7,684 nucleotides of DNA from Desulfofustis sp. (GTDB lineage: Bacteria; Desulfobacterota; Desulfobulbia; Desulfobulbales; Desulfocapsaceae): positions 1 to 7,684 of the forward strand of contig JAQYVS010000080.1 in NCBI GenBank assembly GCA_030145365.1, written 5' to 3'. Below the pieces are notes generated by a model, which saw only the letters and a list, made by a program, of their open reading frames with translations, did not search any database and had not been told where the DNA came from. Position numbers and translations under genes: made by a program. Shown here piece by piece: positions 1 to 5,126 of the stretch; the first letter of the stretch is position 1; the number at the start of each line of letters is the position of its first letter.

Positions 1-35
1 AGCATCTCACTTGAATGATCGGAGATGTTCCGTTC

Positions 36-64
36 TTGACTTCTTGATCATTTCAAAGTATTTT
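36..64 (+). promoter_or_regulatory. Candidate sigma70 promoter for ffh
   Basis: TTGACT (36-41, five of six matches to the -35 consensus) is followed after exactly 17 bases by TATTTT (59-64, four of six matches to the -10 consensus). Transcription would start near 71, giving a leader of about 130 bases before ffh. A second candidate is TTGAAA (81-86) with TATTAA (105-110) at 18-base spacing. The region is AT-rich, so such matches arise easily by chance, and the choice between the two is inference. Confidence 0.35.
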
Positions 65-201
65 TAACGTCTTTTGATTTTTGAAATCCTGCATTTTCAA
101 GGCATATTAAATGATTTCAAATAATTACACTTTACAACAAAAGTGCTGGATGCGGTGCGTCCGGTGTTAAATTGTGTTTTAAATAATACGTTTAAATACA
201 A

Positions 202-1554
202 ATGTTTGAAAACCTGACAGATCGGCTTGAGGGAGTCTTCAAGAAGCTCCGCGGCCACGGGATCCTTAACGAAGAGAACATCACGGAATCCATGCGTGAA
301 GTGCGCATGGCTTTGTTGGAAGCAGATGTTAACTATAGTGTTGCCCGCGAGTTCGTCGATACGATTACCCAAAAAGCTGTGGGTCGAAAAGTTTCTCAGA
401 AATTATCTCCAGGCCAGCAGGTTATCAAAATTGTCCACGATGAATTAGTAGAGTTGCTCGGCGGCAACACAGAACAGATTCGTCTCGATGGACAGCAGCC
501 AGCAGCCATTATGCTTGCAGGACTGCAGGGTTCAGGTAAAACAACAACCGCCGGGAAACTTGCTGCCCAGCTAAAACAAAAAGGACGCAAGGTCTATCTG
601 GTTCCCGCAGACATTTATCGCCCCGCCGCCATCGAACAATTACAGGTGCTTGGTGAACGTATTAATGTTCCGGTGCACCCATCAACCACTGATCTCAAAC
701 CGGTCGATATCTGCAGGCATGCACTGGCAGTCGCTCGGGAACAAAACCATGATACGCTGATAATAGATACAGCCGGACGACTTCATGTCGATGAAGCGTT
801 GATGAATGAGCTCAAAGAAATTCAGGCGGCCGTTTCACTGTCTGAAATTCTTTTCGTTGCAGACGCAATGACTGGCCAGGACGCAGTAACCGTTGCCGAC
901 AAATTTAATCAGGATCTGGAAATTTCCGGTGTTATCCTCACCAAAATGGAAGGTGACGCCCGCGGCGGTGCAGCACTTTCGATTAAAAAAGTAACCGGAA
1001 AGCCAATCAAGTTCGTTGGTGTCGGAGAAGCGCTCGATGCCCTTGAAATTTTCCATCCCGATCGTACCGCTTCCAGAATTCTGGGTATGGGTGATGTACT
1101 CACCCTGATTGAAAAAGCGGAAGAAGTTGTCGACAAGAAAAAAGCCGAAAAAATTGCGCAAAAACTCAAGAGAAACGAATTTACTCTCGAAGATTTTCTT
1201 GATCAGATTCAGCAGATCAAGAAAATGGGATCGCTTGAGCAGATAATGGGAATGGTCCCTGGGATCAACAAACTGAAGCAATTAAAAGACGCCCCGCAAC
1301 CCGATGAAAAAGAATTGGCCAAAACCGAAGCCATTATCCGCTCAATGACCATCAAAGAGCGTCGGAATCACCGGATCATCGATGCAAGCCGCAGGCAAAG
1401 AATTGCCTCTGGATCAGGCACTTCTGTTGCTGAAGTCAACCGCGTACTGAAAAGCTATTCAGCGATGTTAAAAATGTTGAAAAAAATGCGCGGTAAACCC
1501 GGAATGATGTCTGGAAAAAAACGAAGAAAAGCCCCTAAGGGGATGCGAAGATAA
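202..1554 (+). CDS. ffh: Signal recognition particle GTPase Ffh (SRP54 homologue)
   Basis: Ffh is the protein subunit of the bacterial SRP. It binds 4.5S RNA and hydrophobic signal sequences as they leave the ribosome, then pairs with FtsY at the membrane in a GTP-dependent cycle. The 450 aa product has the normal family length. Domain order: N-terminal four-helix bundle (about 1-90), G domain with P-loop GLQGSGKTT (107-115), DIYRPAA (137-143) and DTAGR (189-193), then the methionine-rich M domain (about 325-435). The RNA-binding signature covers about 381-419 (SMT...ER...SRRQRIASGSGTSVAEVN), and a very basic tail ends in RRKAPKGMRR. Odd points: the G4 motif reads TKMEGDARGG, with Glu250 where TKxD has Asp, and the signature has His389 where Pro is usual. 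The start gives the canonical MFENLTDRLEG, but no Shine-Dalgarno sequence precedes it; the leader is nearly all A/T. It heads the translation cluster, 62 bases ahead of rpsP. Confidence 0.98.
   Translation: MFENLTDRLEGVFKKLRGHGILNEENITESMREVRMALLEADVNYSVAREFVDTITQKAVGRKVSQKLSPGQQVIKIVHDELVELLGGNTEQIRLDGQQPAAIMLAGLQGSGKTTTAGKLAAQLKQKGRKVYLVPADIYRPAAIEQLQVLGERINVPVHPSTTDLKPVDICRHALAVAREQNHDTLIIDTAGRLHVDEALMNELKEIQAAVSLSEILFVADAMTGQDAVTVADKFNQDLEISGVILTKMEGDARGGAALSIKKVTGKPIKFVGVGEALDALEIFHPDRTASRILGMGDVLTLIEKAEEVVDKKKAEKIAQKLKRNEFTLEDFLDQIQQIKKMGSLEQIMGMVPGINKLKQLKDAPQPDEKELAKTEAIIRSMTIKERRNHRIIDASRRQRIASGSGTSVAEVNRVLKSYSAMLKMLKKMRGKPGMMSGKKRRKAPKGMRR
1532..1542 (+). other. CCCC/GGGG hairpin in the 3' end of ffh
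   Basis: CCCC (1532-1535) and GGGG (1539-1542) are separated by TAA, forming a small GC-only stem inside the last codons of ffh (the APKG residues). No T-run follows, so this is not an intrinsic terminator. With the hairpin at 1576-1588 it could mark RNA processing or pausing between ffh and rpsP. It could equally be chance within coding sequence. Confidence 0.3.
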
Positions 1555-1575
1555 AACGGTCTACAAGACAACCCT

Positions 1576-1588
1576 GCGGAAAATCCGC
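1576..1588 (+). other. Small hairpin in the ffh-rpsP intergenic gap
   Basis: GCGGA (1576-1580) and TCCGC (1584-1588) form a 5 bp GC-rich stem with an AAA loop, 13 bases before the purine-rich ribosome binding site of rpsP. The following bases (GTTATTG) are not a T-run, so termination is unlikely. It may set the processed 5' end of the rpsP message or simply be intergenic structure. Only the pairing is seen; the role is inference. Confidence 0.35.
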
Positions 1589-1600
1589 GTTATTGAAACA

Positions 1601-1608
1601 GAAGGAGA
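1601..1608 (+). promoter_or_regulatory. Ribosome binding site deciding the rpsP start
   Basis: GAAGGAGA (1601-1608) contains GGAG ending 9 bases before the ATG at 1617. It fixes the S16 start at the conserved MAVRIRLTR, not at the in-frame TTG at 1593, which would put this site inside the coding sequence. Confidence 0.85.
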
Positions 1609-1616
1609 TAGCAATA

Positions 1617-1865
1617 ATGGCAGTTCGAATCAGATTAACTAGGCTTGGTAGGAAGAAAAAACCTTTTTACCGTATCGTAGTAGCCGACAGCGAAAGCCCT
1701 CGCGATGGCAAATTTCTCGACATTGTCGGAACCTATGATCCGCTGCAGGATCCGGCCAAAATCGACATAAATGATAAAAAATTGCAGGTTTGGCTCGGCA
1801 AAGGCGCACTGCCCACTACCACAGTCAAAAGCTTGATCAAGAAAGCCGCGCCGGTTGCTGAATAA
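1617..1865 (+). CDS. rpsP: 30S ribosomal protein S16 (bS16)
   Basis: bS16 is an early-binding 30S protein that contacts 16S rRNA in the 5' and central domains and helps order subunit assembly. The 82 aa product is typical in length. It opens with the family-defining MAVRIRLTRLGRKKKPFYRIVVAD, seen as MAVRIRLTR then GRKKKPFYR, followed by SPRDGKFLDIVGTYDP. The C-terminal half has KLQVWLGKGALPTTTVKSLI. The start was chosen from the conserved N terminus and the strong GGAG 9 bases upstream; an in-frame TTG at 1593 would add eight residues foreign to the family. The stop is separated from the khpA ATG by one base, so khpA is probably translated by ribosomes finishing rpsP. The order rpsP-khpA-rimM-trmD is widely conserved. 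Confidence 0.98.
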   Translation: MAVRIRLTRLGRKKKPFYRIVVADSESPRDGKFLDIVGTYDPLQDPAKIDINDKKLQVWLGKGALPTTTVKSLIKKAAPVAE

Positions 1866-1866
1866 G

Positions 1867-2097
1867 ATGCAAGAACTGGTTGCCCATATTGCCGGTGCTC
1901 TGGTTGACAATCCAGAACAGATTAAGGTTTCCACCAGCGAAAATGATGACACCATTGGTATTGAACTCACCGTGGCCCAGGAAGATCTGGGCAAAGTCAT
2001 CGGCAAGCAGGGGCGTACTGCCCGTGCCATGCGTTCACTGTTGTCAGCCACTGCGGCACGAGACAATAAAAAGTCACGGCTTGACATATTGGAGTAA
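1867..2097 (+). CDS. khpA: KH-domain RNA-binding protein KhpA (YlqC family, formerly UPF0109)
   Basis: A 76 aa protein consisting of essentially one KH domain. The RNA-gripping loop is visible as LGKVIGKQGRTARAMR (about 41-56), with the invariant GxxG as GKQG (46-49). In Gram-positive bacteria KhpA pairs with KhpB (EloR/Jag) and binds many transcripts and small RNAs, affecting cell elongation and division. In this type of organism the role is less defined and is inferred from family and position. I chose ATG 1867 because it gives the usual MQELVAHIAGALVDNP opening and length. An upstream in-frame TTG at 1855 would overlap rpsP. No Shine-Dalgarno sequence is apparent; the TAA-g-ATG junction with rpsP suggests translational coupling. 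Confidence 0.93.
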   Translation: MQELVAHIAGALVDNPEQIKVSTSENDDTIGIELTVAQEDLGKVIGKQGRTARAMRSLLSATAARDNKKSRLDILE

Positions 2098-2109
2098 ACT
2101 TCATAGGTC

Positions 2110-2661
2110 ATGACCGTGCAGTATCCCTACCCTTCCGATTTGTTTAACATGGTCGGCAGAGTAACCAGGGCTCACGGTCTGAAAGGCGAGATCAAAGTTG
2201 CCCCGCTTTCCGGATCAACTGAAAACTTTAAACGATACAGCCGGGTTGCCCTCGTAGCAGCCGACGGCCGGATGACTACTCTGCTTGACATAAACCAGTG
2301 CAGGGTCCAGAAAAAACAAGTCATCCTGAAACTTGATACCATTGACACGAAAAGCGAAGCAGACCTGACGGTTTCAATGGGGGTTCTTCTTTCAAAGGAA
2401 GACAGTTTGGATATAGAGAACGATCCACCGGGTCATCGATGGCTCGGATTTTCGGTCTGGACAATCGACGAAAAACATATCGGATCTATTGAGGACATCT
2501 ACCACAATGGGGCTCAGGAACTGATGGTCATCCGATCTGAACGGGATGAAGAACATCTTGTCCCACTGGTTGAAGAGATGATTGTTTCGGTTGACGATGG
2601 CAGCATCATCATCGATCCACCACCTGGATTACTTGAAATAAACCTTGGGCAAAACCGCTGA
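2110..2661 (+). CDS. rimM: Ribosome maturation factor RimM
   Basis: RimM assists late assembly of the 30S head and binds ribosomal protein S19; its loss slows 16S rRNA processing. The 183 aa product has the two expected domains. The N-terminal RimM beta-barrel carries GRVTRAHGLKGEIKV (16-30) and a T-SEADL segment near 80-86. A PRC-barrel domain (about 107-178) has WLGFSVWTIDEKHIGSIEDI, EELVPLVEEMIVSVD-type residues (about 149-162) and the closing DPPPGLLEI (169-177). The start is ATG 2110. GGAG at 2091-2094, in the tail of khpA, lies 15 bases away, farther than usual, and only a weak AGG (2105-2107) is closer. An internal ATG at 2149 would trim the leader to MVGRVTRAHG but has no ribosome site either. 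Sits 12 bases from both neighbours, in the classic rpsP-rimM-trmD-rplS order. Confidence 0.96.
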   Translation: MTVQYPYPSDLFNMVGRVTRAHGLKGEIKVAPLSGSTENFKRYSRVALVAADGRMTTLLDINQCRVQKKQVILKLDTIDTKSEADLTVSMGVLLSKEDSLDIENDPPGHRWLGFSVWTIDEKHIGSIEDIYHNGAQELMVIRSERDEEHLVPLVEEMIVSVDDGSIIIDPPPGLLEINLGQNR

Positions 2662-2673
2662 GTTGAAATACGC

Positions 2674-3432
2674 ATGCATTTTTCGATTATTACAATTTTT
2701 CCTTCTCTGATAGAAGCTAACCTGACTGGAGGCATCGTCAGCAAAGCCGACAAGGAAGGAAAAATCAATATCGAGATAATAAACCTCAGAGATTTTGCCG
2801 ACGACAAACATCGGACCACTGACGATCGGCCATATGGTGGTGGTGAAGGCATGGTGATGAAACCGGAACCGCTGGCACGTGCAGTAAATCATGCAAAGAG
2901 ACGGCCGGTTAAAAGACGGCGGGTTATCCTGCTCAGCCCCCAGGGACGTCAATTCAGCCAGAGTGTTGCCGAAGAACTCAGCCGCGAAAAGCAATTGATT
3001 CTGGTGTGTGGTCGCTACGAAGGCGTGGATGAGCGATTCACCAGTAATTATATTGACGACGAGATCTCCATCGGTGATTTTATCCTTACCGGCGGCGAGC
3101 TGCCGGCACTGATGATTGTTGATGGGGTAGCAAGATTGCTTCCCGGCGTGCTGGGCTGTTCATCATCTGCGACAAACGATACGTTCTGCCGGAACCTGCT
3201 CAAGCATCCTCAATATACCAGACCCAGGGTTTTCGAGGACGTGGAGGTGCCCGAAGCACTGCTTAACGGCGATCACGCAGAAATCGCCGAACTTCGATTT
3301 GTCGCTTCGGTGAGACGGACTATAGAAAGACGGCCGGATCTGATGGACGATGTTACGTTCAGTTCTTTTGAAAAACGGTTGCTAAAAAAGTACGGGATTG
3401 CTACTTCATCAAGCAGCATAGGTAAGCGATGA
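2674..3432 (+). CDS. trmD: tRNA (guanine-N1-)-methyltransferase TrmD
   Basis: TrmD uses S-adenosylmethionine to make m1G37 next to the anticodon of tRNAs reading CUN, CCN and CGG codons, preventing +1 frameshifts. It is a SPOUT-class trefoil-knot dimer. The 252 aa product carries all family blocks: DDRPYGGGEGMVMK (50-63), LLSPQGRQFSQ (86-96), VCGRYEGVDER (111-121), EISIGDFILTGGELPAL (130-146), VARLLPGVLG (152-161), HPQYTRP (178-184) and LLNGDHAEI (196-204). Asp169 in NDTF aligns with the catalytic Asp169 of the E. coli enzyme, where the sequence is EDSF. The segment before it (GCSSSATN, 161-168) departs from the commoner acidic SAxxD form, but the catalytic residue is kept. The start gives MHFSIITIFP. 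The ribosome site is weak. The stop TGA overlaps the next ATG (ATGA), so the two methyltransferases are probably co-translated. Confidence 0.98.
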   Translation: MHFSIITIFPSLIEANLTGGIVSKADKEGKINIEIINLRDFADDKHRTTDDRPYGGGEGMVMKPEPLARAVNHAKRRPVKRRRVILLSPQGRQFSQSVAEELSREKQLILVCGRYEGVDERFTSNYIDDEISIGDFILTGGELPALMIVDGVARLLPGVLGCSSSATNDTFCRNLLKHPQYTRPRVFEDVEVPEALLNGDHAEIAELRFVASVRRTIERRPDLMDDVTFSSFEKRLLKKYGIATSSSSIGKR

Positions 3433-3992
3433 GTCAACCGATGATCTCACTTGCTTTACTGCATCATCCTGTACTGAACAAAACTGGTGAAACAATTGGT
3501 TCGGCGGTCACCAACCTGGATTTGCACGATATCAGTCGAGCGGCCAGAACATACGGCGTTAACAGGTACTATGTCGCCACACCGTATGAAGATCAGCATG
3601 AACTGATTGGAGAAATTATTGACCACTGGCAAACCGGTCATGGAGCTCGAGCCAATCCGGCGAGAAAAGAGGCATTAGCTATTGTTCAACCGGTCAAGGA
3701 TCTGGAAACAATAGTTGCTGAACTGACGGAAGGGCACGATCAGAAAGTATTTGTCGTTGCCACCAGCGCCAGATATCACGACAATGAAATAAGTTATGGT
3801 GCTTTGCAAAACAAAATCGAACAGAAAATCCCGGTACTGCTCTTGTTCGGTACGGCTCACGGCCTAGCCCCTGAAATAATGAAGCAGGCGGATGCGGTAT
3901 TACCGCCGATTCAAGCAGACTCAGATTATAATCACCTGTCGGTACGTTCGGCGGTATCCATTATTCTTGACCGTTTGCTTGGCAACAAATAA
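3429..3992 (+). CDS. Putative SAM-dependent RNA methyltransferase (Methyltrn_RNA_4-type SPOUT protein)
   Basis: A 187 aa protein of the SPOUT-like family usually encoded between trmD and rplS (Pfam Methyltrn_RNA_4; Thermotoga maritima has a structurally studied relative beside trmD). Family blocks are clear: ALLHHPVLNKTGE (9-21), SAVTNLDLHDISRAARTYGV (25-44), NPARKEAL (76-83), VVATSAR (109-115), PVLLLFGTAHGLAPEI (135-150) and the C-terminal SDYNHLSVRSAVSIILDRLLG (165-185). The last two look like the cofactor-binding trefoil-knot loops of SPOUT enzymes. GTAHGLA replaces the GTGWGL I remember as typical. There is no signal peptide or membrane segment, so it should be cytoplasmic. AGG at 3420-3422 sits 6 bases ahead of ATG 3429, which overlaps the trmD stop by four bases. 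I know of no assigned RNA target; tRNA or rRNA modification is inferred from fold and neighbours. Confidence 0.9.
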   Translation: MSQPMISLALLHHPVLNKTGETIGSAVTNLDLHDISRAARTYGVNRYYVATPYEDQHELIGEIIDHWQTGHGARANPARKEALAIVQPVKDLETIVAELTEGHDQKVFVVATSARYHDNEISYGALQNKIEQKIPVLLLFGTAHGLAPEIMKQADAVLPPIQADSDYNHLSVRSAVSIILDRLLGNK

Positions 3993-3995
3993 TAT
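3967..3995 (+). promoter_or_regulatory. Candidate internal sigma70 promoter for rplS
   Basis: TTGACC (3967-3972, five of six -35 matches) and TAATAT (3990-3995, four of six -10 matches) are exactly 17 bases apart. The pair lies across the end of the methyltransferase gene, with TAATAT overlapping its stop codon. Initiation would fall near 4002, leaving a leader of about 35 bases to the rplS ATG. This would let L19 and downstream genes be transcribed separately from ffh-trmD. The match is direct; activity is inferred. Confidence 0.5.
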
Positions 3996-4037
3996 AAAAA
4001 CAACGAGACCAACTAAACATAGAAAAGAGTTAATGCC

Positions 4038-4388
4038 ATGAATCCGATCATAAACAAAATCGACCAGGAACAGATGCGCTTCGATCATCCCGAATTTCGA
4101 CCAGGGGACTCCGTTAAAGTGCATATCCGTATCATTGAAGGAAGCAAGGAGCGTATTCAAGTCTTCCAAGGTGTTGTCATCAAACGTAAGCGCGGCGATA
4201 TGGACGCTTCCTACACAGTCCGCAAAGTTTCACACGGCGTAGGTGTTGAGAAAACATTTGCGCTGCACAACCCACGCATCGAGAAGATCGAGCTGGTTTC
4301 GCGCGGCCGGGTGAGACGTTCCCGTCTCTATTACCTGCGGGCACGGAGAGGGAAGGCAGCCCGTATTCGCGAACGCGGAATCCGCTAA
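4038..4388 (+). CDS. rplS: 50S ribosomal protein L19 (bL19)
   Basis: bL19 sits at the 30S-50S interface and forms part of intersubunit bridges. The 116 aa product matches the usual length. Diagnostic segments are FRPGDSVKVHIRIIEG (20-35), RIQVFQGVVIKRKRG (39-53), the SYTVRKVSHGVGVEKTF stretch (58-74), LHNPRIEKIELVSRGRVRRSRLYYLR (76-101) and a basic RGKAARIRER tail (104-113). The start ATG 4038 has AAGAG at 4025-4029, eight bases upstream. The 45-base gap before it, longer than most in this cluster, holds part of a promoter candidate, suggesting rplS can be expressed on its own. The last codons and stop overlap a GCGG/CCGC inverted repeat (4375-4385). Confidence 0.98.
   Translation: MNPIINKIDQEQMRFDHPEFRPGDSVKVHIRIIEGSKERIQVFQGVVIKRKRGDMDASYTVRKVSHGVGVEKTFALHNPRIEKIELVSRGRVRRSRLYYLRARRGKAARIRERGIR
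4375..4385 (+). other. GCGG/CCGC inverted repeat at the rplS stop
   Basis: GCGG (4375-4378) and CCGC (4382-4385) flank AAT, just before the rplS TAA. It resembles the stem at 1576-1588 ahead of rpsP (GCGGA, AAA, TCCGC). No T-run follows. It may be structure shared by ribosomal-protein message ends or a coincidence of the codons for Arg-Gly-Ile-Arg. Confidence 0.25.
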
Positions 4389-4413
4389 CCAATTTAGCGC
4401 TTGAAGCCCAATT

Positions 4414-4451
4414 CGACCGGACCACCTGGCTTTACGCCACCAGTCCGGTCG
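4414..4451 (+). promoter_or_regulatory. Strong hairpin between rplS and rnhB
   Basis: CGACCGGAC (4414-4422) pairs perfectly with GTCCGGTCG (4443-4451). Inside, TGGC (4427-4430) pairs with GCCA (4436-4439) around a five-base loop, TTTAC. The nine-pair outer stem plus four-pair inner stem, joined by a small internal loop, is the strongest local structure I see in the window. No T-run follows, so it is not a standard intrinsic terminator. It ends 9 bases before the preferred rnhB ATG and just upstream of its AGG (4454-4456). It could control translation initiation or stabilise the end of the rplS message; that role is inferred. Confidence 0.6.
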
Positions 4452-4460
4452 GCAGGCCTG

Positions 4461-5126
4461 ATGGAATCACTTCTATCCGGCCCCAGAGAAGATAACGACA
4501 CCTTCGGGTTCGAACGAATACTTCTCAAACGTGGCTTTTCCCAAATTGCAGGAACTGACGAGGTCGGTCGCGGACCACTTGCCGGCCCGGTAGTTGCGGC
4601 TTCGGTGATCCTGCCTCCCGACTGTGATTACACGTTCTTCTGTGATTCAAAACTTACGACCGAAAAGCAACGTTATCTGGCTAGGGACCGCCTGCACGAG
4701 ATGGGCGCTGCTGTAGGCATCGCCACGGTTCCCCCTGAAGAGATTGATAAAATCAATATTTTCCAGGCTTCACTTCTGGCCATGAAACAATCGGTCGGCG
4801 AGCTAGAAAAAAAAGGTGTTGCTCCCGATTTTATTTTGGTCGACGGCCGACACACCCTACCGCTCTCCACTCCACAGGAAGCCCTAGTCAAAGGAGATAG
4901 CAGAAGTGCTACCATTGGAGCAGCATCAATCATCGCAAAAATTACCCGTGATGAAATCATGTCGGAGTTTCACCATCAATTTCCTCAGTATAATTTTCTT
5001 GCCCATAAAGGCTACCCAACCAAAGAGCATCGTAATAATGTTGCCTTATACGGACCGAGTCCAATTCATAGGCTCAGCTTTAAAGGAGTAAAGGAGTTTG
5101 TCGGAAGAGCGAATCAGTCTCGGTAA
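4461..5126 (+). CDS. rnhB: Ribonuclease HII
   Basis: RNase HII cuts the RNA strand of RNA-DNA hybrids and starts ribonucleotide excision repair by nicking 5' of single ribonucleotides in DNA. From ATG 4461 the product is 221 aa, normal for the family. The four metal-binding acids are visible: Asp33 and Glu34 in GTDEVGRGPLAGP (31-42), Asp128 in VDGRH, and Asp146 in KGDSRSATIGAASIIAK (144-160). The 18-residue spacing between the last two agrees with the E. coli enzyme. GYPTKEH (184-190) is the conserved C-terminal block. DSKLTTEKQR (62-71) stands in for the usual DSKKLS. An in-frame TTG at 4401 would add 20 residues but lacks a ribosome site and would place the 4414-4451 hairpin inside the gene, so I prefer 4461. 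Its end overlaps yraN by 29 bases. Confidence 0.95.
   Translation: MESLLSGPREDNDTFGFERILLKRGFSQIAGTDEVGRGPLAGPVVAASVILPPDCDYTFFCDSKLTTEKQRYLARDRLHEMGAAVGIATVPPEEIDKINIFQASLLAMKQSVGELEKKGVAPDFILVDGRHTLPLSTPQEALVKGDSRSATIGAASIIAKITRDEIMSEFHHQFPQYNFLAHKGYPTKEHRNNVALYGPSPIHRLSFKGVKEFVGRANQSR
5083..5088 (+). promoter_or_regulatory. Ribosome binding site supporting the TTG start of yraN
   Basis: AAGGAG (5083-5088) lies inside the 3' end of rnhB, 9 bases before the TTG at 5098. A second GGAG (5093-5096) is too close to the TTG to serve it. The strong match and spacing support a rare TTG start for yraN and translation from within the rnhB message. Confidence 0.75.

Noticed and set aside
3..27. CATCTC/GAGATG stem as the terminator of an upstream gene
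   Set aside because: The stem is only six pairs with a 13-base loop and no adjacent T-run; no upstream coding sequence is visible to be terminated.
835..1281. 148-codon open frame on the minus strand inside ffh
   Set aside because: It is wholly antisense to strongly conserved Ffh codons, shows no recognisable motif, and has the biased composition of a shadow frame.
1532..1588. Two hairpins at the end of ffh as an intrinsic terminator
   Set aside because: Neither stem is followed by a run of T; the bases are ATGCGAAG and GTTATTG. The rpsP ribosome site follows immediately, so read-through is more likely.
1855..1866. TTG at 1855 as the khpA start
   Set aside because: It would overlap rpsP and add four residues; ATG 1867 gives the typical family N terminus and length immediately after the rpsP stop.
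1635..2111. 158-codon open frame on the minus strand across rpsP and khpA
   Set aside because: It is antisense to two well-supported conserved genes and has no family features or ribosome site that I can see.
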